64,000 nucleotides of DNA from Chitinophaga caseinilytica (GCF_038396765.1 NZ_CP150096.1:2525001-2589000); one strand, 5' to 3'; shown: positions 8,480 to 17,669, counted from the first letter of the stretch. Made by a program: numbers and translations. The notes: generated from the letters alone by a model not told the origin.

Positions 8480-8656
8480 CTATTTTTCAGGTGCGTCGTT
8501 GTCGATCGGGTAATGACTGATGGCGTCCATCGTCTGCTTGTCTGTCCGGAAGGCGAGGTACGCCGCGGCGAGGAAGAAGACGGAGAAAAGGATCAGCGAC
8601 ACCATCGGGTAAATGCTGACGTCTTGTATCGTTTTGAGATAGTTGATGAATTTCAT
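8480..8656 (-). CDS. CcoQ-like small membrane subunit
   Basis: A 58-codon ORF, ATG at 8656 and stop TAG at 8480-8482. It begins MKFINYLKTIQDVSIYPMVS and has a single membrane helix (about residues 17-35). After that come a short polar tail FRTDKQTMDAISHYPIDND and the end APEK. The size, the single helix and the position, 5 bp after the ccoNO stop and 7 bp before ccoP, match CcoQ, the small subunit that stabilises the cbb3 complex. The sequence of CcoQ is poorly conserved, so the name rests on size, topology and context. Confidence 0.85.
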   Translation of the reverse strand: MKFINYLKTIQDVSIYPMVSLILFSVFFLAAAYLAFRTDKQTMDAISHYPIDNDAPEK

Positions 8657-8661
8657 GGCGA

Positions 8662-10791
8662 TCAGTTGTTGGATGCGGTGGTTTTAATGTCTTTACCAAG
8701 TCTTTGCAGGTAGGCGATGAGGGCTACGATCTCACGGTCTGCCGGAATTTCCAGTTTATCCTTTTTCAGGTTGGCGGCGATTTCGTTCGCCTGTTTTTCC
8801 AGGTCGGCTTTCGACTGCTGCTCGTACCCTTCTGCGTACGGTACGCCGATCTTGCGCATGACGTTGATCATGGCGGGCGTCTTGCCTTTGTCTATCCGGT
8901 TGTCGAACAGCCAGGGGTACGAGGGCATGATGGAACCGGGGCTCATCGATACGGGGTCGAGCATGTGGTTGAAGTGCCAGGAGTCCGGGTACTTGCCGCC
9001 GAGCCTGGCCAGATCGGGCCCTGTTCGTTTGGAGCCCCATTGGAACGGGTGGTCGTAAATGAACTCGCCTGCTTTGGAATATTCGCCGTAGCGGGCCACT
9101 TCGTCGCGGAAGGGGCGCACCATCTGGGAGTGACAGGTGTAACAGCCTTCGCGGACGTAAATGTCGCGGCCATGGAGCTCCAGCGGGGTATACGGTTTCA
9201 CGCTGCTGATGGTGGGAATGTTGCTGCGTACCAGGAAGGTGGGCACCATTTCCAGGATACCGCCGATCCCAACCACGATAAGGCTGAACACGACCATCTG
9301 CACGGGGCGCTTCTCGATCCAGTTGTGCCAGTGGCCTTTGTCTTTGCTGTTGGCTACGGCCGCCACTTTCACGAGCGGCGCGGCTTCTGCGGGCTCGTCG
9401 GCCACGAAAGTTCCGCGGCGGACGGTTTTGCTGATATTTACGATCATGAGTACCACACCGGAAACGTAGAGCAATCCACCGAGTGCGCGCAGGGCGTACA
9501 TGGGAACGATGACGTTCACGGTTTCGATGAACTGGTATTTCAGCGTTCCGTCTTCCGTAAACTGTTTCCACATCATGCTTTGCGTAAACGCAGCCCAGTA
9601 GAGGGGAATGGCGTAGAAGATGATACCGAGCGTACCGATCCAGAAGTGGGCGTTGGCCCATTTGCGGGAGTATAATTGGGTGTTGAACAGCCGGGGGATC
9701 ATCCAGTACAGGATGCCGAAGGTCAGGAAGCCGTTCCAGCCGAGGGCGCCTACGTGTACGTGCGCGATCGTCCAGTCGGTATAGTGGCTGATGGCGTTCA
9801 CGTTCTTGAGCGAAAGCATCGGTCCTTCGAAAGTAGCCATACCATAAGCGGTGAGCGCCACTACGAAGAATTTCAGCACGGCGTCTTCCCGCACACGGTC
9901 CCACGCGCCACGGAGTGTCAGCAGGCCGTTGAGCATACCACCCCAGGAGGGCGCGATGAGCATGATGGAGAATACGGTGCCGAGGGATTGCGCCCATTCA
10001 GGCAATGCGGTATACAACAGGTGGTGCGGCCCGGCCCAGATGTAAATAAAGATCAGCGCCCAGAAGTGGATGATCGACCAGCGGTAGGAATAAACCGGGC
10101 GGTTGGCGGCTTTCGGTACGAAATAGTACATAAGGCCGAGGTAAGGCGTGGTGAGGAAGAATGCCACGGCATTGTGGCCGTACCACCATTGCACCAGCGC
10201 GTCCTGCACACCGGCGTACCAGGAATAGCTCTTGAAAAGCGAGAGCGGCATCTCGAAAGAGTTCACGATATGCAGCATGGCGATGGCCACCCAGGTACCG
10301 ATGTAGAACCAGATGGCTACGTAGAGATGGCTCACGCGGCGCTTGAGGATGGTGCCGAGCATGTTGGCGCCGAACACCACCCAGATGAGGGTAATGGCGA
10401 TGTCGAACGGCCATTCCAGCTCCGCGTATTCTTTACCGGTGGTGTAACCGAGGAACAGGGTGAGCGCGCCGCCGGCGATGATGGCCTGCCAGCCCCAGAA
10501 GTGGATTTTGCTGAGCAGATCGCTCCACATGCGGGCTTTACAAAGGCGCTGCAGGGAATAATACACCCCCATGAAAATGCCGTTGCCCACGAATGCGAAA
10601 ATCACTGCATTGGTGTGCACAGGCCGGAGGCGTCCGAAAGTAATGGGCGCGAAGCCGAGGTTGGCGCCGGGGATGACGAGCTCCAGCGCAGCCCAGAGGC
10701 CCGCCAGCATGCCGATCAGACCCCAGAAAATGGCGGCATAGGCAAACCATTTGACGGTGCGGTTGTCGTACGAGAATTTTTCAAGAGACAT
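8662..10791 (-). CDS. ccoN: Fused cbb3 cytochrome c oxidase subunits I and II (CcoNO)
   Basis: A 709-residue fusion of the catalytic haem-copper subunit CcoN (about residues 1-470, twelve or more membrane segments) with the mono-haem cytochrome CcoO (about 490-709). CcoN ligands can be seen in WWYGHNAVAF, WAGPHHLLYTALPEW and TIAHVHVGALGWNGF. The CcoO part opens with a membrane anchor and has the c-haem site CYTCH at about 549-553 in the family motif EGCYTCHSQMVRPFRDEV. It reduces oxygen with high affinity at the inner membrane. A single-polypeptide CcoNO is a known Bacteroidota arrangement. ccoS lies 12 bp upstream and a ccoQ-like gene 5 bp downstream. Confidence 0.96.
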   Translation of the reverse strand: MSLEKFSYDNRTVKWFAYAAIFWGLIGMLAGLWAALELVIPGANLGFAPITFGRLRPVHTNAVIFAFVGNGIFMGVYYSLQRLCKARMWSDLLSKIHFWGWQAIIAGGALTLFLGYTTGKEYAELEWPFDIAITLIWVVFGANMLGTILKRRVSHLYVAIWFYIGTWVAIAMLHIVNSFEMPLSLFKSYSWYAGVQDALVQWWYGHNAVAFFLTTPYLGLMYYFVPKAANRPVYSYRWSIIHFWALIFIYIWAGPHHLLYTALPEWAQSLGTVFSIMLIAPSWGGMLNGLLTLRGAWDRVREDAVLKFFVVALTAYGMATFEGPMLSLKNVNAISHYTDWTIAHVHVGALGWNGFLTFGILYWMIPRLFNTQLYSRKWANAHFWIGTLGIIFYAIPLYWAAFTQSMMWKQFTEDGTLKYQFIETVNVIVPMYALRALGGLLYVSGVVLMIVNISKTVRRGTFVADEPAEAAPLVKVAAVANSKDKGHWHNWIEKRPVQMVVFSLIVVGIGGILEMVPTFLVRSNIPTISSVKPYTPLELHGRDIYVREGCYTCHSQMVRPFRDEVARYGEYSKAGEFIYDHPFQWGSKRTGPDLARLGGKYPDSWHFNHMLDPVSMSPGSIMPSYPWLFDNRIDKGKTPAMINVMRKIGVPYAEGYEQQSKADLEKQANEIAANLKKDKLEIPADREIVALIAYLQRLGKDIKTTASNN

Positions 10792-10803
10792 ATGAACGGA
10801 GGT

Positions 10804-10956
10804 TTATTCTTTACTGGTTTTATCGTCGAAAAGGATCCGGTGCGCGGGAGAGTAATCGTCGTCGTACTGCCCGTCTTTGACAGACCATATAAAGGCGACC
10901 AGAAAAAAGATGGCTACGGCGAGGCTGGCGCACAACAGCATGATGATCACACTCAT
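10804..10956 (-). CDS. ccoS: cbb3 oxidase maturation protein CcoS
   Basis: A 50-codon ORF with ATG at 10956 and stop at 10804-10806. It has one N-terminal membrane helix (SVIIMLLCASLAVAIFFLVA) followed by the diagnostic CcoS tail WSVKDGQYDDDYSPAHRILF, then DD. The family motif is a D-x-Q-Y/F-D-D stretch followed by P-A-x-R-I-L-F-D. CcoS is needed to insert cofactors into the cbb3 catalytic subunit. It lies between ccoI and ccoNO, the standard order. Confidence 0.93.
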   Translation of the reverse strand: MSVIIMLLCASLAVAIFFLVAFIWSVKDGQYDDDYSPAHRILFDDKTSKE

Positions 10957-11044
10957 TTGTTAAAGTTTTTGTAATTGTGGTGTAAAAGTATCGAGGCGGC
11001 CGCCGGTATTGGATGACACGCGTCAAACCACCCGATGATGCTCA

Positions 11045-13423
11045 TCAACGCAACAGTTTCCTGCCGGCATATTCGCTCATCCCCCAGGTCAGCAAGATGA
11101 TGCTGATGGAGCTGGAAGGCATGAGGATGGCCGCTGTCAACGGGCTCAGTATCCCCTGCACGGCGAAGAAAAGGCCGGTCAGATTGTACACGATCGAGTA
11201 TACGAAAGCGATGAGAATGATGCGTTTGTTGATTTTGCTCATCCGGATGAAAGCCGGCAGGCGGTGGAGCTGCGATGCTTCCAGGATGCCGTCGCTGGCG
11301 GGGGTGAAGTTGTTGGAGTCTTCGGTAAGACTGATCCCGCAGTCGCTCTGGCGCAGGGCGCCGGCATCGTTCAGCCCGTCTCCGATCATCAGTACTTTTT
11401 CCCCTTTTTCCTGCAACTGCACGATGCGGTCGAGCTTGTCGTGCGCCTGCTGCTTGAAAAGCAACGTGGCGTTGGGGCCCATCATCCTGCGGAGGTTGTC
11501 CGCTTCCCCCGGCTGATCGCCCGAAAGGAGCGTGAGTCCGAAATGGCGCTGCAATTCGTCCAGCATTTCGGGAATGCCTTGTCTGTAAGCATGTTTCAGC
11601 AGATAATACCCCGCATGGTCGCCGTTTATATTGACATGGACCACGCTGGCGCCGGGCGTTTCCGCATCGCGCGCGCCGGTGTAGGCCGCGCTGCCGAGCT
11701 GAACGTGCATCTGGTGCACCCATCCCTGCAAGCCCTGCCCCGTCTGTTCGCTGAACCGGTCGATGGTGTGTACGATAGGTTTACCTACGAACTCGCGCAC
11801 CTGGCGACTGGCCGGGTGCTGGGAATGCGCCGTCAAAGCCGCTACTGCGCTTACTTCCGCATGCGTCAGTTCCCGCCCGTGCCACGTTACGGTAGTGCTC
11901 GATTTGCCCGTCAGCGTCCCCGTTTTGTCGAACACGATATGCGTGAGCCCCGCCATCCGCTCGATGGCCTGGGCGTTGCGGAGGTAAAGTTTATGCCGGC
12001 TGAGGATGCGCAGCATATGGCCGTTGGTGAAGGAGGCGGCCAGCAGCAACGCGCAGGGGCAGGCGATGATGAGGATCGCCGTCACGGCGGGCCAGATCTT
12101 CGCACTGTCGTAAATCCCCCAGTAAATGGCGGTAACGGCGGCGATGATCAGCACCACCCAGGTGAAATATTGTCCGAGCAGGTGTATGAACGAGGGTTTG
12201 CCGGGATTGTCCTTCCGCAGTTCCTCGCGGTTCCAGAGGCTGGTGAGGTAACTTTGCGCCACTTCGCGGATGGTGAGGATTTCCATGTTCCCGTCCAGCT
12301 GGCGCCCGCCGGCGTAAATGATTTCGCCCATCTGCTTGCGCACCGGCACGGATTCTCCCGTCACGAAACTATAATCGATCAACGCGGAACCCTTTACCAG
12401 CAAGCCATCGGCCGGTATCAGCTCCTGGTGGTGGATGAGGAGCGTATCGCCAGTTTTGACGTCGGGCAACTGCGTGGGCGCTTCTTCCCCGTTTTTCATC
12501 ACGGTAACGGCAATGGGGAAATAGGCGGTATAATCCCGGTCGAACGAAAGCCCCCGGTACGTTTTATCCTGCAACAGCCGGCCGATGAGCATGAACATGA
12601 CGATGCCGGTCATGGAGTCGAAATACCCGCCGCCCGAGCCGGAAAGCACATCCACCACGCTGCGGGTAAAGGTGGTGACGATGGCGAGCACGATAGGCAG
12701 GTCGATATTGAGGAAACCATGCTTCAGGCCTTTCCAGGCGGGCATATAGAAAGCCTGGGCGGAGTAGAAGAAAACGGGAAGGGAGAGGAGGAGGTTGAGG
12801 TATCTGAAAACCACGGTCATCTGGCCTTCCATATGCCCTTCGCCTGAAAAGTATTCGGGGAACGACAGTAGCATGATGTTGGAGAAGCAAAATCCGGCCA
12901 CGCCCAGCTGATAGATGAGTTTGCGGTTGGGCGCGGGTTTGCGGGCGCGGAGGTCTTGCAGGGAAATATACGGTTCATAGCCGATGCTGGTGAGCGTTTC
13001 GGCGATTTTTCGCAAAGTAGTTTGAGAAGGATCGTAGATGATGTGGGCTTCCTTTTCCGCGAAATTGACTTCGGTGCGCTGCACGCCGGGGTCGAGGCGA
13101 TGGAGGTTTTCCAGGAGCCAGAGGCACGAGCTGCAATGGATGTGCGGAATGTGGAAGGTGACGTGGGCCTGCTTTTCGTCGCGATACCGGAGCAGCTGCT
13201 GCTGGGTGCGCTCGTCGTCCAGGAAAGCGAATTTGTCTTTACGGACGGTCTGGCGCTGCGCTACGCCCGGTTTTTCGTTGATCTCGTAATACCGGCAAAG
13301 GCCGTTATCGTTCAGCAGTTCGTACACTGCCTGGCAACCCTGGCAGCAGAACTGGTCTTCGGGTGGGCAAGGTTCACCGCAATGCGCGCACTGGTGGCTG
13401 ACTTCCCGGGCTTGTTTGATCAT
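11045..13423 (-). CDS. ccoI: Copper-translocating P-type ATPase CcoI/FixI
   Basis: A 792-residue P1B-type ATPase for copper delivery to the oxidase. The N-terminus has a cysteine-rich zinc-ribbon-like segment (Cys12, 15, 19, 26, 27, 30), then an HMA domain with HIHCSSC (Cys97, Cys100). The CPC ion-path motif (IIACPCALLLA) is near residue 455, the phosphorylation site DKTGTLTG near 499, and the hinge GDGLNDAGAL further on. The Cys-rich head is typical of the CcoI/FixI branch. The ATG at 13423 (MIKQAREVSH) is preferred. A GTG/ATG 45-48 bp upstream would add residues with no family resemblance. Confidence 0.93.
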   Translation of the reverse strand: MIKQAREVSHQCAHCGEPCPPEDQFCCQGCQAVYELLNDNGLCRYYEINEKPGVAQRQTVRKDKFAFLDDERTQQQLLRYRDEKQAHVTFHIPHIHCSSCLWLLENLHRLDPGVQRTEVNFAEKEAHIIYDPSQTTLRKIAETLTSIGYEPYISLQDLRARKPAPNRKLIYQLGVAGFCFSNIMLLSFPEYFSGEGHMEGQMTVVFRYLNLLLSLPVFFYSAQAFYMPAWKGLKHGFLNIDLPIVLAIVTTFTRSVVDVLSGSGGGYFDSMTGIVMFMLIGRLLQDKTYRGLSFDRDYTAYFPIAVTVMKNGEEAPTQLPDVKTGDTLLIHHQELIPADGLLVKGSALIDYSFVTGESVPVRKQMGEIIYAGGRQLDGNMEILTIREVAQSYLTSLWNREELRKDNPGKPSFIHLLGQYFTWVVLIIAAVTAIYWGIYDSAKIWPAVTAILIIACPCALLLAASFTNGHMLRILSRHKLYLRNAQAIERMAGLTHIVFDKTGTLTGKSSTTVTWHGRELTHAEVSAVAALTAHSQHPASRQVREFVGKPIVHTIDRFSEQTGQGLQGWVHQMHVQLGSAAYTGARDAETPGASVVHVNINGDHAGYYLLKHAYRQGIPEMLDELQRHFGLTLLSGDQPGEADNLRRMMGPNATLLFKQQAHDKLDRIVQLQEKGEKVLMIGDGLNDAGALRQSDCGISLTEDSNNFTPASDGILEASQLHRLPAFIRMSKINKRIILIAFVYSIVYNLTGLFFAVQGILSPLTAAILMPSSSISIILLTWGMSEYAGRKLLR

Positions 13424-13489
13424 GGCCCAAAAGTATCCGCCATTGCGCGCATGGGCGATGAGTGGCATCACGCCGGCCGATGATCGTCA

Positions 13490-14209
13490 TCAGCTTCCCT
13501 GCAGGGAAAGTATGAACCCGGTCAGTTGCGCGATCTGCCGGTCGCTCAGCTGTTTCTCCCAGGCCTGCATGCCTTTGAGGGGCACACCGAACTTGATGGT
13601 TTTGAAAATCTCGTTGGGGCTGCCGCCGTGGAGCCACTGGTCGTCTGTCAGGTTTGGCCCGATCGTTCCTTTGGCGTTCCCGCCGTGGCAGGCGGTGCAT
13701 TTGCGGCTGAAAAGCTGTTTCCCGGCCTGTATGTCGGCCGCATCCGTGAGCAGTGGCACGTTGGCGGGGTCGATGGGCGCTTCCGCGGCCTTGGGGACTG
13801 CGGCCACGGCGCCTTTTTCGGCGGGAGCCGCGTTCGAAGGGTTGTTCAGCGCAAAAATCCATACGTAGCCCAGAACACCGGCGAGGATGAAGGTGCTGGC
13901 CCAGGCCTTGTTGCCCACGCTGATGCCCGTCAGGAAGCGGAGGAGCCACAACAGCGCCAGGATCACCACTACTTCCAGGATGAGCACGGCCGCCAGGGTG
14001 GCGAACATATCGTTGGGCAATGCGGGTACGATAGCCGCGGCAGCAAAACATTTGCCCAGTTGTTTTTTGATGTGTTTTTCGCGGTATACGTCCATCGCGG
14101 AGATAACCGTGGAGCCGAGGAGGGCGATGACAAGCAGCAGGCCGATGGCCGTCAGGAGCATAAACAACGCTACGGGGTGTGTGAGCTCCATCCAGGTGGA
14201 ATCGTTCAT
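13490..14209 (-). CDS. Short CcoP-like mono-haem cytochrome c, first gene of the cbb3 operon
   Basis: A 239-residue membrane cytochrome with helices near residues 14-35, 68-93 and 103-121 and one c-haem site, CTACH, at 171-175. Its first 45 residues (ELTHPVALFMLLTAIG...STVISAMDVYREK) and its haem domain closely parallel CcoP at 7408-8472, but the CcoP signature around HDYDGIRELNNP and the last N-terminal helix are replaced by a short Ala/Pro linker. It is therefore a paralogue, not a fragment. It may be an alternative electron-donating subunit or an assembly factor. The start ATG is 185 bp from the divergent small ORF at 14394. Confidence 0.85.
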   Translation of the reverse strand: MNDSTWMELTHPVALFMLLTAIGLLLVIALLGSTVISAMDVYREKHIKKQLGKCFAAAAIVPALPNDMFATLAAVLILEVVVILALLWLLRFLTGISVGNKAWASTFILAGVLGYVWIFALNNPSNAAPAEKGAVAAVPKAAEAPIDPANVPLLTDAADIQAGKQLFSRKCTACHGGNAKGTIGPNLTDDQWLHGGSPNEIFKTIKFGVPLKGMQAWEKQLSDRQIAQLTGFILSLQGS

Positions 14210-14360
14210 AGGTTCAGATTTGACAATAGAAAGCTACGAAGGGGCGTCATGACAGGGGATGAGGCGCCTCAGGCGGGCGGCTGACTTTGATCAGTTGGCC
14301 GGCCGGGAATGTTGTAATAGAAGGACATAATTGTGTAACGACGGGGCCGCGGGGTTGGGG

Positions 14361-14368
14361 TACCTTTG
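14361..14368 (+). promoter_or_regulatory. Bacteroidota -7 promoter element (TACCTTTG)
   Basis: A perfect TAnnTTTG element, 25 bp before the ATG of the 22-codon ORF at 14394. TTGTG at 14331 is a weak upstream match, but its spacing is longer than usual. It probably drives the small ORF and the outer-membrane protein gene at 14474. Confidence 0.5.
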
Positions 14369-14393
14369 CTTTATCATTCAAAATGCGCCATTT

Positions 14394-14462
14394 ATGAAAT
14401 TGATTAAAAGCATATTCCGATTTATCGGTTCACTCTTTGTGAAGAAAAATTGTTGCAAGTAA
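14394..14462 (+). CDS. 22-residue peptide ORF with Cys-Cys-Lys terminus (hypothetical)
   Basis: ATG at 14394, TAA at 14460-14462. The peptide begins MKLIKSIFRFIGSLFVKK and ends NCCK. It is short, strongly basic and amphipathic, with two adjacent cysteines. It sits 26 bp downstream of a TACCTTTG promoter element and 11 bp before the His/Met-rich outer-membrane protein gene. It might be a metal-binding micropeptide, a leader peptide, or chance. I recognise no family. The good promoter spacing and the tight link to the next gene are the reasons to list it. Confidence 0.4.
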   Translation: MKLIKSIFRFIGSLFVKKNCCK

Positions 14463-14473
14463 AAAATCAGAGC

Positions 14474-15850
14474 ATGAAACGAATCACACTACTGGCCTTT
14501 TTGACGATCGCCACCATATCCGCCTTCGCGCAGCACGAGCATCATCAGATGCCGAAAAAAGATACCGTTCCCGCGAAAGACCCGCACGCCGGCCACAACA
14601 TGCCGATGCAGAAAGACACCATGCAAATGGACCACGCCGGCCACGATATGGGCAATATGACCCACGCCTACAGCCTCAACCTTCCCATGAGCCGCAACGG
14701 TTCGGGAACGAGCTGGCTGCCCGATAACAGCCCGATGTACATGTATATGACCGGCAACGACCGCACCAACTTCATGTTCCACGGCAACGTGTTCATCCGT
14801 TATACCTCCACCGACTTCACCGCCAAAGGGAGCCGCGGCGCCGCCAAATTCGACGCGCCCAACTGGTTCATGGGCATGATGAACCATCGGGTGGGTAAAA
14901 AAGGCCTCTTCAACGCCACGGTGATGGTCAGCTTCGATAAGCTCGTCATGGGTGGGGAAGGGTACCCGCTGCTCTATCAATCCGGCGAAACCTGGAACGG
15001 CAAGCCGCTGGTAGACCGTCAGCACCCGCACGATCTCTTCGCCGCCGTGAGCGTGGGCTACACGCACGCTATCAATAAAGACATGGACGTTTACGCTTAC
15101 CTGGGCTACCCCGGCGAGCCGGGCATCAGCGCACCGGCCTTCATGCACCGCGTTTCGGCCATGAACAACCCCGACGCGCCGCTGGGCCACCACTGGCAAG
15201 ACGCTACGCACATTACCTTCGGCGTTGGTACCCTGGGCTTCCGGTACAAACAGGTGAAAGCCGAATTCTCCAGCTTCACGGGCCGCGAACCGGACGAGAA
15301 TCGCTATAATTTCGATAAACCGCTGTTCGACAGCTACGCTTACCGCGTGAGCTACAACCCCTCGCGCCAGTGGGCCCTGCAATTCTCCCAGGCGTTCGTC
15401 CACAGCCCGGAAGCCGGCGAGCCCGACGAAAACGTGACCCGCACCACCGCCTCGGCCATTCACACCGTCCCTTTCCGCAAACCCGGCAGCTTCGTGGCTT
15501 CCACGGCAGTTTGGGGATTGAATTCGAAGTCCGACGGACATAAGGAACATTCCATCCTCGCCGAAAGCAACCTCCAGCTGCAAAAGAACGCGGTTTACGG
15601 ACGGTACGAATTCGTGGAGAAATCCACCCACGAACTGCAACTCGAAGACCAGTTCGGGGAAGATAAATTCGGCGTACATGCCTTTACGTTAGGATACGCC
15701 CGTACGCTCGGCACTTTCTGGAAAACGAACGTGGCACTCGGCGCACAGGGAACGGCACATTTTACCAATTCGGCACTCGACGGGCTGTACGGAAAGAATC
15801 CGCTCAGTGGTCAAATATACCTGCGGATCAGCCCCGCGATGCATAGATAA
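14474..15850 (+). CDS. His/Met-rich outer-membrane protein
   Basis: A 458-residue protein with a signal peptide (cut near SAFA-Q, residue 20) followed by a His/Met-rich region of about 50 residues (HEHHQMPKKD, DPHAGHNMPMQKDTMQMDH, DHAGHDMGNM). The rest is barrel-like and Trp/Tyr-rich. His/Met runs of this type are seen in periplasmic copper-binding proteins, and the gene is divergent from a copper-dependent oxidase operon. A role in copper binding or transport at the outer membrane is an inference. The ATG at 14474 is preferred because the signal peptide starts there. A hairpin terminator follows at 15883. Confidence 0.7.
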   Translation: MKRITLLAFLTIATISAFAQHEHHQMPKKDTVPAKDPHAGHNMPMQKDTMQMDHAGHDMGNMTHAYSLNLPMSRNGSGTSWLPDNSPMYMYMTGNDRTNFMFHGNVFIRYTSTDFTAKGSRGAAKFDAPNWFMGMMNHRVGKKGLFNATVMVSFDKLVMGGEGYPLLYQSGETWNGKPLVDRQHPHDLFAAVSVGYTHAINKDMDVYAYLGYPGEPGISAPAFMHRVSAMNNPDAPLGHHWQDATHITFGVGTLGFRYKQVKAEFSSFTGREPDENRYNFDKPLFDSYAYRVSYNPSRQWALQFSQAFVHSPEAGEPDENVTRTTASAIHTVPFRKPGSFVASTAVWGLNSKSDGHKEHSILAESNLQLQKNAVYGRYEFVEKSTHELQLEDQFGEDKFGVHAFTLGYARTLGTFWKTNVALGAQGTAHFTNSALDGLYGKNPLSGQIYLRISPAMHR

Positions 15851-15882
15851 ATATTAAGGATTAAGTAATTACATCAATTGTG

Positions 15883-15919
15883 AAAACCTGCGGGAAATAC
15901 GTATTCCCCGCAGGTTTTT
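15883..15919. terminator. Rho-independent terminator
   Basis: Inverted repeat AAAACCTGCGGG / CCCGCAGGTTTT with a loop of about 12 nt (itself near-palindromic, AATACGTATT), ending in a T run. It lies 33 bp after the outer-membrane protein stop. Confidence 0.8.
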
Positions 15920-16007
15920 ACGCATTATGGCGGAATCACACGTTCATTGCAGCACGGTCTTTGCAATAATCACTACATTCGACACCAAATTCAATCGGAT
16001 CCAAAGA

Positions 16008-17669
16008 ATGAGATACTGCAAGATCATACCGGCGATGCTTTGCATCATGGCTATGGGCGCCGCCTGCGGGCAGAAGAAGGGAAAACCCCGTCAGCAGGAA
16101 GTTGTTAAAAACGTTCAGCAACTAGACGAGGTAGTGCCGCAGCAGATCGTGGAAAGACTGCAATATGTAGACGGGAACGACGGGTTGATGGAAGACAGCG
16201 TGATGGCGCTCAGTCCAGCCGCGCTGCATGCCGCGTACGACGGGCAGGGCGGGAAGGCGATATGGTCGAGCAACGGGAAGGCGATCCCCCAGGCCGACAG
16301 TCTTTTCCGCTGGATCAGGGACGCCCGGTTATACGGATTGAACCCTGCGCATTACCACGCCGTCGCATTGCAGCAGGCGCTGGAACGAAGGAATACGGAC
16401 AAGGAATCCCTCCGCGACGCGGCGCTCTGGGCGCAAACCGACGTCCTGCTCACAGACGCGTTTTTCAAACTGGCGAGCCATTTGCATTACGGCGTTATTC
16501 CGCGGGACAGCATTGCGTTGAGAAAGGATTCGCTGCTGACGGACGATGTCCTCAATATGCTCCTCCGGGAAGCCATTACCGGCAATCATATCAGCGAAAT
16601 TTTACAATCCCGCGAACCGACGCACGAAGCGTACCGGCTGCTCAAAATCGGGCTGGCGGAATACGAATCCCGGTATAAGGATGTGGTGTGGGATACGCTG
16701 CCTTCCGAATACACGGATACCGTCGCTTTCCGGCACCAGCTGGCGGTGAGGCTCGCGGAAACGGGGCATCTCGATACGCTGGAAAATAACATCGGAGATA
16801 CCGTGGCGCTGAAGAAAGCCGTCAAACAGTTCCAGCAGGAAATCAATTTATACCCGGACGGTGTGGCCGGTAAACGGACCATCCAGTACCTGAACCGCCA
16901 GCCGGGAGACTGGATCGAACAGGCCGGCATCAACCTCGACCGCTGGCGCAAAATGCCCGATACTTTACCGGCGCGTTACCTCATGGTGAACATTCCCGCA
17001 TTCCGCTTGCAGGTGTGGGACGATTCGGCCGGCACCGTACTGGAATCCCGCGTGATCGTGGGAACGCCCCGCACGCGTACGCCGCAGCTCAGTTCCGTGA
17101 TGACCAATTTCGTGCTGTATCCATACTGGCGCGTGCCGTACAGCATCGTGTTCAAGGAAATGCTGCCGCAGATCAAAAAGAACAGGCATTACCTCGTCGA
17201 AAAGAACCTCGAAGTGGTAGACCATCACGGCAATATCATTTCCCCCGATTCCATCGACTGGCAGAAGCTCAACAAGAATTACTTCCCGTATGTGTTGCGG
17301 CAGATGGATGGATTGGATAATTCGCTGGGCATTATGAAGTTCAACTTCGCCAACCGTTTCAGCGTATACCTCCACGATACCAATAACCGCAAGCTTTTCG
17401 CCAATTCCAACCGCGCCCTCAGCCATGGCTGCGTGCGGGTACAGGCCTGGGACAGCCTCGCCATGTACCTCGTGAGCAGCGATCCCCGGCCGGAGATGGC
17501 AGACAGTGTGCGGGCGTGGCTCAGCCGGGAAGAACAACGGACGTACGCCTTCCCGAAGCGGTTGCCCATTTATATCCGCTATTTCTCTTCCGAGTACCGC
17601 GACGGGCGCCTGCGGTTTTATGAAGACGTATACGGGGAAGACGCCCGCGTCCGGCAGTATCTTCGTTAA
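16008..17669 (+). CDS. L,D-transpeptidase family lipoprotein (YcbB-like)
   Basis: A 553-residue lipoprotein with a signal peptide ending MAMGAAC-G (lipobox, Cys near residue 16). It has the architecture of the long YcbB/LdtD group: an N-terminal scaffold, a peptidoglycan-binding-like segment near residues 260-305 (KAVKQFQQEINLYPDGVAG) and a C-terminal YkuD catalytic domain. The active-site motif SHGCVRVQ lies near 472-479, with the catalytic Cys at about 475. It makes 3-3 cross-links or attaches proteins to peptidoglycan. I chose the ATG at 16008 because it gives an ideal lipoprotein signal. The ORF could extend 27 codons further upstream. Confidence 0.88.
   Translation: MRYCKIIPAMLCIMAMGAACGQKKGKPRQQEVVKNVQQLDEVVPQQIVERLQYVDGNDGLMEDSVMALSPAALHAAYDGQGGKAIWSSNGKAIPQADSLFRWIRDARLYGLNPAHYHAVALQQALERRNTDKESLRDAALWAQTDVLLTDAFFKLASHLHYGVIPRDSIALRKDSLLTDDVLNMLLREAITGNHISEILQSREPTHEAYRLLKIGLAEYESRYKDVVWDTLPSEYTDTVAFRHQLAVRLAETGHLDTLENNIGDTVALKKAVKQFQQEINLYPDGVAGKRTIQYLNRQPGDWIEQAGINLDRWRKMPDTLPARYLMVNIPAFRLQVWDDSAGTVLESRVIVGTPRTRTPQLSSVMTNFVLYPYWRVPYSIVFKEMLPQIKKNRHYLVEKNLEVVDHHGNIISPDSIDWQKLNKNYFPYVLRQMDGLDNSLGIMKFNFANRFSVYLHDTNNRKLFANSNRALSHGCVRVQAWDSLAMYLVSSDPRPEMADSVRAWLSREEQRTYAFPKRLPIYIRYFSSEYRDGRLRFYEDVYGEDARVRQYLR

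Noticed and set aside
14281..14300. FNR/CRP-type box (TTTGATCAGTT) upstream of the cbb3 operon
   Set aside because: Only one half matches TTGAT-N4-ATCAA, so there is no supported site.
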